From positions 1-15,376 of the forward strand of contig DMBU01000147.1 of NCBI GenBank assembly GCA_003446015.1: DNA of 15,376 nt. Reading direction: 5' to 3'. The notes under the pieces are model-generated. The model worked only from the letters and a program-made list of their open reading frames with translations, ran no database searches and had not been told where the DNA came from. Made by a program: the position numbers and the translations under genes. Positions 1-7,261 of this stretch are shown here, in pieces; positions within the stretch are counted from its first letter, which is position 1, and the number at the start of each line of letters is the position of its first letter. This stretch comes from Bacteroidales bacterium. GTDB lineage: Bacteria > Bacteroidota > Bacteroidia > Bacteroidales > UBA12077.

Positions 1-40
1 CTTCGTCATCAACTATTAATATGGAAACTTTTTCGTTCAT
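1..40 (-). CDS. Response regulator, N-terminal fragment
   Basis: Only the first 13 codons are in the window; the gene continues off the left edge. They read MNEKVSILIVDDE, the typical first beta strand of a receiver domain, ending in the acidic pair (D11, D12) that binds Mg2+ beside the phosphorylated aspartate. The ATG lies 11 bp after the stop codon of the haem-binding histidine kinase, with a purine-rich AGAAAAG just upstream, so the two form a two-component pair in one operon. The output domain is outside the window, so it cannot be said whether this is an NtrC-type, OmpR-type or other regulator. Confidence 0.8.
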   Translation of the reverse strand, partial: MNEKVSILIVDDE

Positions 41-51
41 TTTACTTTTCT

Positions 52-1722
52 TTAATCTTTTTTAAGTGGAAATGTAATTGATATCGTTGTTCCTGTTCCA
101 GGTTCTGAGTCGACTTCTATGCTCCCTTTATGATTTTCTATAATCCCGTGCACAATTGAAAGGCCTAAACCTATTCCACTTGCATCACCTTTCGTTGAGA
201 AAAAGGGTTCAAATATGTGAGGAATATCCTGAGGTGCTATTCCATTACCGTTATCAATAATCTTGAACTCTATTTCATCATTGTTGGGATTAGTGGTTCT
301 GATTATAATTTCTCCATGCTCACGAATCGCTTCCGAAGCATTTACCAGTAAAGCAACACAGGCCTGTTTTATCTGATTTGGGCTACAATAAATCTGGTCT
401 GAAGTTGCTTTAAAATCGGTGATAAAATTTATGCCAGCAATTTTTATTGAATGGGTCATTAAATTATACGTTGCTTCCAATAGCTGATGCAGGTTGGTTA
501 CAATAAAATCATCCTGTCCCTTACGGGAAAAATCAAGCAAGCCTTTTACAATATCGCCACAGCGCTTAGTTTCCGTTTCAATAAACTTAAGGTGTTTTAG
601 AATCGACTCTTTCTTGGGATGATAAAAATCCTGACCATTTAATTGTTTATATATTAATTTCGTGAACACTAAAATCCCGGATAGAGGATTGTTAATTTCA
701 TGAGCAACCGATGAGGATAATTTGCCCAACGATGCAATTCTTTCGACATGTATAAGTTCATTTTGAGCTTCAGACAGTTCTTCGGTTTTTTTCTGAACCT
801 TATATTCCAGTTGATGCGACCAGTTTTGTAATTCTTTCGCTGCTGTTTCAATATTATCAAGCATGTTATTAAAAGCAAAAGACACTTTCTTTAAATCATG
901 TAGAAGATCTGGCTTAATCTCAAGCCTCATACTTTTATCACCTTGCGAAACTGCTTCGCTGGCTTTAATAATAGAGTTAAGCGGGTCTTTTATCTTTTTT
1001 CGTGTAAAAATAATAAGAATCGTTAGCAGCAAACTTGTTATTAGTGTTGCTAACAGAAAAAAGTTTGTAGATGATTTATGAACAAACGAATCAAGATCCC
1101 TTAATGGTAATTTTATAATAAGTGATCCAAGAACTTCTTCATTTTCGCCGTGTGCATGGCACGCTGATGTATAACATGATTCTTCGTTTAGAATAGGTTT
1201 TCGGATAACCAAATGTCTTTCGTTTATAATATTCCCAAATTGGTCGCAATTATGATTCTCTCCAATAATCCTATATGATTGCACCTTTGGAGAAAACATT
1301 GAATTTAGATTTTCATGGCATTCTTTACAATTTGGGTTACAAACAGATTTTTTCAATTCTGCAACAGAAGTATATGCCAGGCTATCTTTATTATCATACA
1401 TATTAACCTCGTCAATACCAGACATCGTGCTAATAACATCCAGTGTTCTCTGGAGCATTGCTTTATCATTTTCGAGCATTGAATAGTATAAAGCTCCCTC
1501 TACAATAGAGCTAATATTACTTCCGTTTTGTCGAACTGTAGTATTAAAAAAATTGGAGTAGACCGAACGAAAAACAATGTTGAAAAGAATAAAAAGAACT
1601 ATTAAAGCCCCTGTAATTATAAAAACTACCCGACCATAAATCGAAGACCTGATTCTGGTATACTTTATTAGTGTTTCGTTTTCCAGTATTTTCTTAACGA
1701 ATCTCTTTAAACGCTTAGCCAT
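52..1722 (-). CDS. Sensor histidine kinase with periplasmic c-type haem motifs
   Basis: A 556-residue membrane sensor kinase. A first membrane helix (about 31-53) and a second (about 221-240) bracket a periplasmic domain of about 165 residues. That domain has a canonical haem c attachment motif, CKECH (132-136), preceded by C128, and a second CYTSACH motif (183-189, CX4CH) followed by H191. These suggest one or two covalent haems and sensing of redox state, oxygen, NO or a related ligand. A HAMP-like linker (about 241-295) and coiled coil (about 296-325) lead to the HisKA domain with phospho-acceptor H331 in VAHEINNP. The ATPase domain has N box N461, DNGNG (490-494), FEPFF and GIGLGLS (516-522). 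The gene lies 170 bp downstream of the redox operon and 11 bp before its response regulator. The kinase call is firm; haem attachment is inferred from motifs and the ligand is unknown. Confidence 0.93.
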   Translation of the reverse strand: MAKRLKRFVKKILENETLIKYTRIRSSIYGRVVFIITGALIVLFILFNIVFRSVYSNFFNTTVRQNGSNISSIVEGALYYSMLENDKAMLQRTLDVISTMSGIDEVNMYDNKDSLAYTSVAELKKSVCNPNCKECHENLNSMFSPKVQSYRIIGENHNCDQFGNIINERHLVIRKPILNEESCYTSACHAHGENEEVLGSLIIKLPLRDLDSFVHKSSTNFFLLATLITSLLLTILIIFTRKKIKDPLNSIIKASEAVSQGDKSMRLEIKPDLLHDLKKVSFAFNNMLDNIETAAKELQNWSHQLEYKVQKKTEELSEAQNELIHVERIASLGKLSSSVAHEINNPLSGILVFTKLIYKQLNGQDFYHPKKESILKHLKFIETETKRCGDIVKGLLDFSRKGQDDFIVTNLHQLLEATYNLMTHSIKIAGINFITDFKATSDQIYCSPNQIKQACVALLVNASEAIREHGEIIIRTTNPNNDEIEFKIIDNGNGIAPQDIPHIFEPFFSTKGDASGIGLGLSIVHGIIENHKGSIEVDSEPGTGTTISITFPLKKD

Positions 1723-1822
1723 ATTAAAATCAAATATTAGTTACTCTATTAAATTTGGTATAAAGTAGAAGCCGTTTTAAGAGTTTATCATCTTTTCATA
1801 TAAATCATTTACCAGGCAATTT

Positions 1823-1855
1823 TTGTATTCTTGCCCTAAAAAGGGCAAGTTACAA
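1823..1855 (-). terminator. Intergenic hairpin between redox operon and sensor kinase
   Basis: A perfect 8-bp stem (CTTGCCCT at 1830-1837 and AGGGCAAG at 1842-1849) with a 4-nt loop is extended by a second 5-bp stem (TTGTA 1823-1827 with TACAA 1851-1855) across a small asymmetric bulge. It sits in the 170-bp gap after the second GcvH-like gene (stop at 1893) and before the kinase start at 1722. In the direction of transcription it is followed by AATACAAAAATTGCC, with no good U tract, so it may be a weak terminator, an attenuator or an mRNA-stabilising structure separating structural and regulatory genes. Confidence 0.45.
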
Positions 1856-1892
1856 AAAAGCTCTTAATCAGAATTATATATCTTAATGTTCT

Positions 1893-2612
1893 TTAACCTA
1901 TTTGGTCCAGAAACTTTGTTTGAAAATCTTGCCAGGCTTCATTTGGCATTCCGGACAACGGGTTATCAGACAACTCTCCTCCTTCTTGCATAATTACCAT
2001 CGATGGCTCCTTACTGATTTCTTTCATTGTTACAGCCACAAAATCTTTTACCCTTTCGAGTTCCCTTTTTGACCATTCAATTGCATCCTCAGCAAATAAA
2101 CAGGAGTTCGTTTCTGCAATCCACTTCTCTGGTTTAATTTTAAAAATCCAGCCTTTTCCATAAGGATCTTCGTTTATGATTTCAGGGTTTTTGCTTAAAG
2201 AATTATTAACCTTTTGTATCTCTCCCGAAATGGGGGACGATATTTTTAAGTGTTTACCATCCTGCATAATATCAGCTATTAGGTCACCTTTGTTTACCTT
2301 TTCACCAACAACTTTAAGGTTATTTATTTTTACTCCACCGGTAATATGCAATAAAAGATCGTTCAACCCCACCGAAGCATAACCCGATTTTTCCATATGG
2401 GTCCAGGTGTGATTTTTGCTATAGAACAGTCCCTGAGGTATTCTTAGAATATTTTCGGATAATACCCCGATAACATCCTGAACTTTCGCTTTCATTTTTA
2501 ATGGTTTATTTAATGATCTCCAAAAGGGGATTATCAATAAAAGAAAGCATATGATTACAAGGTATTCAATACCTTTTGTCTCAAAAATATTTGTATATGT
2601 AAAACCATCCAT
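1893..2612 (-). CDS. Membrane-anchored GcvH-like (lipoyl-fold) protein
   Basis: A 239-residue protein with one membrane helix (about 16-33) followed by a positively charged stretch, which predicts that the rest is cytoplasmic. Residues about 60-160 resemble glycine cleavage H protein: LFYSKNHTW, then SPISGEIQKVN, then NPEIINEDPYGKGWIFKIK, which matches the H-protein C-terminal signature closely. The lipoyl-lysine region is not canonical. H proteins have ESVKA with the lysine eight residues before the P of PVSG; here MQDGKHLKISSP puts glycine at that place and K120 one residue later. A C-terminal extension (about 165-239) ends in QEGGELSDN and WQDFQTKF, shared with the fusion protein at 4771-6459. 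It is last of the four structural genes, 21 bp after the HybB-like gene. It is unlikely to serve glycine cleavage; its role in the redox module is unknown. Confidence 0.85.
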   Translation of the reverse strand: MDGFTYTNIFETKGIEYLVIICFLLLIIPFWRSLNKPLKMKAKVQDVIGVLSENILRIPQGLFYSKNHTWTHMEKSGYASVGLNDLLLHITGGVKINNLKVVGEKVNKGDLIADIMQDGKHLKISSPISGEIQKVNNSLSKNPEIINEDPYGKGWIFKIKPEKWIAETNSCLFAEDAIEWSKRELERVKDFVAVTMKEISKEPSMVIMQEGGELSDNPLSGMPNEAWQDFQTKFLDQIG

Positions 2613-2633
2613 TTTATTTAGTTTTTAATTTTT

Positions 2634-3863
2634 TTAATCGTTCTCTTCTACCCACGAAGGTGATTCACTGAGAACAGGCAATCGTCTGACAATCCACCTG
2701 AAGATCCAAATCTCAATGAAAAGCACTGTGAGTGTTACAACAATCTCCATCCATGATGGATAATAAGGGTTAGCGGCATCCCATCGAAAACCGATTATCG
2801 TTACGTTAAGTCTGTTTATTATAATACCAATCATTGTAATAATAGAGGCGAGCTTTATCAGGAATAAATTATTCGCTCTAAAACTAAAATAATATAGCAT
2901 CATTGGTAAAAGAACAAATCCGATCATTTCAGTAAGATACCAGTAGCCCATTGGAGTATCAATAAAATTCCAACGCTTACCATGAATAAACGTAAGGATT
3001 TGCATGAAAAAATAAACAAACATGGTGACTGCACAAATCTTTGATAATCCGTGCAATATTCCATTATGAGCTTTATGATTTTTTTCACTAATCTGATCGC
3101 TAAATACTTTTTGACTGATTGATCCCTCGAAAATCACCATTGATAATCCGGCAAAAATACTTGACACAAAAAACAATATTGGAATAAATTCAGAATACCA
3201 TAAAGGATGTATTTTTTCTTTTGCCATGAGATATAGGGCTCCTAATCCTGATTGGTGAAGTGTTGAAAGAGTAATACCAAATATTACCGCAGCAATAGTC
3301 ATGCTTGATAATATCTTTCTCGCTCGTTTAGCCCCAATCCATTCTGCTATAGCTGGTGAAAACTCAATTAGCTGTGCAATCATATATAACATAAAATGCC
3401 AGGCTACAAGAAAAAGAACTGAGCTTACTCCGAAATTGTTTCCAATAATAGGATTTATAACATTCCATGGTTTTCCTAGATCCAGAAGAAGAGCTCCCGC
3501 ATAAAATACATAGGCTAGAAATCCATTTAATACTGTTACTCTAACAATGGAATGATACTTTTTAATATTCAGAATGTATACCATAAACGTTATAACATAT
3601 GCTCCTCCGGCAAATGCAACACCCGTTACCACATCGAAGCCTATCCACAGGCCCCAGGGAACCTCCTGGGTCAGATTAGTGACAGAGCCAATTCCATAAA
3701 TAAAACGAATGACAATTAGCACCAGACCAATCAAGATAATTGGAACAGATATGATATTAAATGGAGTAAAATACTTTCCTCTTGGTTTTAATTCTGAAAC
3801 TAAAAATTTCCAGACCGGTTTGCCATCGTTATCTTTGGCTAATATTTGCTCTGTATTAATCAT
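2634..3863 (-). CDS. HybB/NrfD-type quinone-interacting membrane subunit
   Basis: A 409-residue polytopic protein with about ten hydrophobic helices (roughly 33-55, 70-97, 110-128, 143-165, 182-205, 217-240, 272-293, 309-325, 329-348, 371-392). Family signatures of the longer HybB branch of NrfD/PsrC proteins are visible: EVPWGLWIGFD (67-77), LHQSGLGALY (202-211) and NRLNVTIIG (350-358). Members pass electrons between membrane quinones and an iron-sulfur partner subunit. The ATG at 3863 was chosen because it overlaps the end of the 4Fe-4S gene by 8 bp (translational coupling) behind AAGAAGAAA; an upstream in-frame ATG at 3908 would add 15 lysine-rich residues inside the preceding gene. The partner is the adjacent HybA-like protein. 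No hydrogenase, molybdenum enzyme or nitrite reductase gene is nearby, so the substrate couple is unknown. Confidence 0.92.
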   Translation of the reverse strand: MINTEQILAKDNDGKPVWKFLVSELKPRGKYFTPFNIISVPIILIGLVLIVIRFIYGIGSVTNLTQEVPWGLWIGFDVVTGVAFAGGAYVITFMVYILNIKKYHSIVRVTVLNGFLAYVFYAGALLLDLGKPWNVINPIIGNNFGVSSVLFLVAWHFMLYMIAQLIEFSPAIAEWIGAKRARKILSSMTIAAVIFGITLSTLHQSGLGALYLMAKEKIHPLWYSEFIPILFFVSSIFAGLSMVIFEGSISQKVFSDQISEKNHKAHNGILHGLSKICAVTMFVYFFMQILTFIHGKRWNFIDTPMGYWYLTEMIGFVLLPMMLYYFSFRANNLFLIKLASIITMIGIIINRLNVTIIGFRWDAANPYYPSWMEIVVTLTVLFIEIWIFRWIVRRLPVLSESPSWVEEND

Positions 3864-4740
3864 TTTCTTCTTGGTTTTGATTATTCTTAGTTGCTTTAAA
3901 CATTCCAAGCAATACTGCTGGCCATAGTATAAATATGGAAGGAACGCTGTATAAAAATCCCTTGGTTAATTCAGGATATGATTTTTTTTGAAGAGATGTG
4001 TTAAGTCCCAATTCTTCAAAAGGCACTGCAGAGATATAAAGAACACCTGTTCCTCCGGCCTCGTGCTCACCATATATTCCATCATAATAAAGATCAGGAT
4101 CATTATTTATTCTTCTTCGGGCTTCAGCAATCAATTCACGCCTTGTGCCAAAAGTTAATGCCTCTGCAGGACAGTTTTCAACACATGCTGGAACCGATCC
4201 TTCATTTACTCGATCAAAACACATATCACACTTTATAATTTTAGGATTGGAGCTGTGATATTCGAACTTTGGAACATCGTAAGGACATGATACCATACAA
4301 TAACGACATCCCATACACTTGTCTTCTCTCCAAATCACAGGGCCTTCTTTTGTTTTAAACATAGCCTGAGTTAAACAGGCCGATGCACAGGCCGGTTCGT
4401 TACAATGCATACACTGTGTTTTTACAAGCATGGCATCTTTGGTAGTTTCATAAAGATTGACAACTGTGCGTCGAGTTTCATTTGTTTTTCGCACAATATC
4501 AGGGTTTGGTTCATCAACAGGTTCTGGTAATCCATGTGTTTTTGCACAAACAATCTCACATTCCTGACAACCCACACAACGTGTTGAGTCGTAAAGTATT
4601 CCAACAAACTCTGTTTGATCTTCATTTTCGAGTTCCGGTTGATCTGCTTTTGTTTGCCTGGCATTTAGTTTTCCACCAAATGCGAGTGAAACGCCTGTCA
4701 AACCAAGTACTTTAAAAAAATCTAGTCGATTTATTCCCAT
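3856..4740 (-). CDS. HybA-like four-cluster 4Fe-4S protein with C-terminal anchor
   Basis: A 294-residue electron-transfer subunit of the HybA/DmsB/NrfC type. Sixteen cysteines form four cluster-binding groups: C55/58/61/65, C110/113/118/122, C142/145/148/152 and C171/174/186/190. A hydrophobic C-terminal helix (about 261-283) anchors it, as in HybA. The N-terminus NRLDFFKVLGLTG resembles a Tat signal (S/T-R-R-x-F-L-K), but the second arginine is leucine, so export by Tat is doubtful and the segment may be a plain membrane anchor. The gene starts 30 bp after the binding-protein/GcvH fusion and overlaps the HybB-like gene by 8 bp. It probably carries electrons between the quinone-handling subunit and an unidentified donor or acceptor. 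No catalytic subunit is encoded next to it. Confidence 0.92.
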   Translation of the reverse strand: MGINRLDFFKVLGLTGVSLAFGGKLNARQTKADQPELENEDQTEFVGILYDSTRCVGCQECEIVCAKTHGLPEPVDEPNPDIVRKTNETRRTVVNLYETTKDAMLVKTQCMHCNEPACASACLTQAMFKTKEGPVIWREDKCMGCRYCMVSCPYDVPKFEYHSSNPKIIKCDMCFDRVNEGSVPACVENCPAEALTFGTRRELIAEARRRINNDPDLYYDGIYGEHEAGGTGVLYISAVPFEELGLNTSLQKKSYPELTKGFLYSVPSIFILWPAVLLGMFKATKNNQNQEEND

Positions 4741-4770
4741 ATCAATACTGTATTTATGGTTTGTAATTTT

Positions 4771-6459
4771 TTATTTTTCTCTATTCATAAATCTTATCTG
4801 AAATTCTTCCCAAATGACTGGCCCAAAACTTTCCATTACTCCATCATTTAGTTCCCCTCCATCTTGAATTACTTGTTGGAACTGGTTAGTTACTTCCAGT
4901 TTTAAAAAAGAAGAAAAGAAATTTTTTAAGCGTGCAAACTCACTGTTAAGCCATATTTTATAAGTCTCGCCCATAAAATAGGTCTTAATTTCTTTCAGCC
5001 AGCTGGGAGATTCTATAAGATATACCCAACCCTCAGAGTAAGGTGAAGCATTTATTGCAGTCGAATTCGTATTAAGTTTATCATTAACTTCTTTAATTTT
5101 TCCTGAAATAGGCGAGTTAATACTTAATTGCTTACCGTGTTGAATTAAAGTAAGAAATGGGTCTCCCTTTTTAATGTAATCTCCCGGGTTTTTCATTTTT
5201 ACGCTTGTTATTTGACCCGTGATACGTTGAAGAAAGTCGGCAATTCCAACCTTTACGTTACCATCCATTTCCATAAAAGCCCAGGTATGTGATTTATCAA
5301 AAAACAAACCCCCTGGAGCCAACACAGTGGATTCACTAAATACTTTTGATTTGCTGATATTTTCTACTTCTAAATCTGGATTATCTTTTTTTGCCAACAT
5401 AAATAATACAAATGCGATAAAAGCACCCATAATTGCAAATGCGATTACAAAAAAGGTAGCTTTGCTTCTTGTAGGTTGTTGAACTTCATTTAATGTTGAT
5501 GGATTTGCATATAATCCTTGCACTTTACCTTGTCTCTCGCTAGGAATAAGTTCTGAATATCCATTATTAAGGAGATATTGCTGACCATCAGTAATAATCC
5601 ATTCCAGAAATGCCTGCTCATTACTTTTAGTTGGTTGGTTACCAGCAATAACATATAGATTGCTGAATAATCCTTTTGGATATTTCCCAATCCAAACCCC
5701 TCTTTCCAGTGTGTTTGGATTTTTATAGATATTTTCAAAAAAATCTACTTTATTGTTTTCGTTAATATCAATAGGAATAAGACTGATTCCTTCTTTTAAT
5801 TCCTGATTATTAACATCTATCACATCAACTAATCTGCAAAATCCTAATGAATATTTATCATTTTGGATTTTGCTTAACATTTCATCAATCTCGCTTATTT
5901 CTTTAGTTGCAATAAGGTTGATATCTGTTTGCAAAAAATCAATCAAATAAGGTTTATTAGACTCTTTGCTATAACAATATAAATTAACGGGATTAGGTTG
6001 ATCATTATTAAGCAGATGTCCCCATGTTTGTTTTCCTTTATTTGCAAATAAACTGGCAAACTCAACTTGCGAAACTCCAGCCTTTAATATGGATTCTAAA
6101 AATGGATTTTGGGAATTCATCACAGGAACAATTATATCTCTTCCTACTGGCATTTTCCACAATTTTTTGTAGTCTTTATTACTAATATAATTTTTTGTAG
6201 TCAATCCAATATTCCCTGATTCTGCAACCATAGAGGCAACTCTGTTTGCAGGCATACTTGAAACTTTAATTTTAGTTTCCGGATTATTTCTTTCATATGC
6301 ACTTCCCCATGTTGAAGCGATGTCGTACATTTCTGGGCTTGTCCAAACACAGATCGAATCTTTTATTGTTTCGTTGTGCAATGATGATGATGCATTTATA
6401 TTTGTAGAAAAAACTACAAAGAATGTCATCCAACTAATTAATACCATTAAATTTTTCAT
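4771..6459 (-). CDS. PstS-like binding domain fused to a GcvH-like domain
   Basis: A 562-residue fusion that begins the redox operon. Residues 1-23 are a signal peptide (hydrophobic 4-18, cleavage near NASS). Residues about 35-310 resemble PstS-type periplasmic binding proteins: ICVWTSPEMYDIASTW with a Y-x-x-N-x-P helix, GRDIIVPVMNSQNP (107-120), and a late SNEQAFLEWIITDGQQYL, typical of this class. A membrane helix (about 335-356) followed by KK leads to a GcvH-like domain (about 384-485: LFFDKSHTWAFME, SPISGKIKEVN, SPYSEGWVYLIE). Its lipoyl-site region reads IQHGKQLSINSP, with K433 one place off the canonical position. A tail (486-562) with QDGGELND and WEEFQIRF matches the separate 239-residue paralogue. 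Predicted topology is binding domain outside and GcvH fold inside. No ABC permease or ATPase is present, so it is probably a sensor, scaffold or substrate-delivery subunit; the ligand is unknown. Confidence 0.85.
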   Translation of the reverse strand: MKNLMVLISWMTFFVVFSTNINASSSLHNETIKDSICVWTSPEMYDIASTWGSAYERNNPETKIKVSSMPANRVASMVAESGNIGLTTKNYISNKDYKKLWKMPVGRDIIVPVMNSQNPFLESILKAGVSQVEFASLFANKGKQTWGHLLNNDQPNPVNLYCYSKESNKPYLIDFLQTDINLIATKEISEIDEMLSKIQNDKYSLGFCRLVDVIDVNNQELKEGISLIPIDINENNKVDFFENIYKNPNTLERGVWIGKYPKGLFSNLYVIAGNQPTKSNEQAFLEWIITDGQQYLLNNGYSELIPSERQGKVQGLYANPSTLNEVQQPTRSKATFFVIAFAIMGAFIAFVLFMLAKKDNPDLEVENISKSKVFSESTVLAPGGLFFDKSHTWAFMEMDGNVKVGIADFLQRITGQITSVKMKNPGDYIKKGDPFLTLIQHGKQLSINSPISGKIKEVNDKLNTNSTAINASPYSEGWVYLIESPSWLKEIKTYFMGETYKIWLNSEFARLKNFFSSFLKLEVTNQFQQVIQDGGELNDGVMESFGPVIWEEFQIRFMNREK

Positions 6460-6520
6460 AACTCTATCTTTTTAAATTACCTGCATTTAATTAAAATCAT
6501 ACAGTACCAATTTGCCTAGG

Positions 6521-6535
6521 TCAAAACATATGCCA
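6521..6535 (-). promoter_or_regulatory. Possible sigma-54-like promoter of the redox operon
   Basis: On the minus strand this reads TGGCATATGTTTTGA. The -24 half (TGGCA) is intact and the GG-to-second-element spacing of 10 bp fits sigma-54 promoters, but the -12 half is TTGA where TTGC is expected. Transcription would start near 6510, giving a leader of about 50 nt before the ATG at 6459. The match is imperfect and could be chance in AT-rich DNA; it would gain weight if the neighbouring response regulator proved to be of NtrC type. Confidence 0.3.
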
Positions 6536-6669
6536 CCCGTATTAACGACCTGTATATCTGGGCTTAACATTTTTAATGTTTTTCTACGAATTCATATGTT
6601 GATGAATTATACAACAGGAGATTGCGAGCAAAATTTATAATTTGCTTATTTTCTGATTGTTGAAGCGGC

Positions 6670-6705
6670 TGTCGAAATATACATCAGGTGTTGTATTTTT
6701 CGGCA
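6670..6705. promoter_or_regulatory. Imperfect 14-bp-arm dyad, possible activator site
   Basis: TGTCGAAATATACA (6670-6683) and TGTATTTTTCGGCA (6692-6705) are inverted copies matching at 12 of 14 positions around an 8-nt centre. The dyad lies about 180 bp upstream of the putative start near 6510, a distance suited to enhancer-type activators. A further CGACA at 6708-6712 repeats the TGTCG half. It could instead be a terminator or RNA hairpin for the yraN-like gene's neighbourhood, but that gene ends 94 bp away and runs in the other direction. Confidence 0.35.
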
Positions 6706-6798
6706 CACGACAATTTAAGTTATTGTTTGAAATGTTATTAAAGGCAGTTCTGTGATATATCTTCTTTGTTTTATTTCAGCTCCAGTAAATCGAAAAAG

Positions 6799-7164
6799 TT
6801 ACAATAAACTTGGTTGAAACGCATCATGGATATGTTCAATTTCTGTATTACTTTTTAAAAGAGTAATGGCGATGATATCAAATCTAACTTCTAAATGAAT
6901 GTCATATTCATTAATATATGCTTCTGTAGCCTTAATAATGAATTTTTGTTTATTTCTGGTAACAGCTTCTCTGGGATTTTCAAAATAATCATTCGTTCTT
7001 GTTTTAACTTCCACAACCACCAATAGGTTATTATGTGTGGTAATAATATCAATTTCGTTTTTTTTATATCGCCAATTTAAATGTCGGATTTTATATCCGT
7101 TTTCAGTTAAATATTGCCTTGCAATTTCTTCTCCTTTTTTCCCCAATAAGTTGTGATCGGCCAT
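6799..7164 (-). CDS. YraN/UPF0102 family nuclease-fold protein
   Basis: A 121-residue protein, the normal length for UPF0102. The family pattern is plain: GKKGEEIARQYL near the N-terminus, NWRYKKNEIDII (30-41) with the acidic pair E37 and D39, then VVVEVKTR (49-56) with E52 and K54, and a late RFDIIAI. These residues form a PD-(D/E)XK-type nuclease core, and family members are thought to act on DNA or recombination intermediates, though the cellular role is poorly defined. It is a single gene, divergent from the DUF4412-like gene (97 bp between starts), with no link to the redox operon downstream apart from orientation. Confidence 0.9.
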   Translation of the reverse strand: MADHNLLGKKGEEIARQYLTENGYKIRHLNWRYKKNEIDIITTHNNLLVVVEVKTRTNDYFENPREAVTRNKQKFIIKATEAYINEYDIHLEVRFDIIAITLLKSNTEIEHIHDAFQPSLL

Positions 7165-7261
7165 TTTTTTATTACTTTTGAAACCTTTTGAAATTTATTC
7201 AGTCTAATAAGGTATAGTTTTTAAAATTTTATCGTCTTATAAAGATAATTGATTTCTGATT

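Larger units (their letters stand above)
6460..6798. other. 339-bp non-coding upstream region of the redox operon
   Basis: I see no gene here. It separates the start of the binding-protein/GcvH operon from the end of the yraN-like gene and must hold the operon promoter. Besides the sigma-54-like element and large dyad listed separately, it has shorter perfect inverted repeats: AACATT/AATGTT (6566-6571 and 6575-6580) and AATTCAT/ATGAATT (6589-6595 and 6602-6608). That number of dyads in one leader fits regulated transcription. Confidence 0.6.

Noticed and set aside
863..1081. Reading frames opposite or out of phase with the kinase and other genes
   Set aside because: They lie wholly within well-supported genes, have no recognisable domain and follow the composition of the real frame.
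1893..2612. Annotation as glycine cleavage H protein (gcvH)
   Set aside because: It has a membrane anchor, a non-canonical lipoyl-lysine region, a C-terminal tail, and no gcvT/gcvP neighbours; it sits in a quinone/Fe-S operon.
3864..3908. Upstream ATG at 3908 for the HybB-like gene
   Set aside because: It would add 15 lysine-rich residues encoded within the preceding gene; ATG 3863 has the usual short overlap and a purine-rich site before it.
4771..6459. Phosphate ABC transporter binding protein (pstS)
   Set aside because: Only the fold of the N-terminal part fits. There are no pstCAB genes, and a membrane helix plus a GcvH-like domain are fused to it.
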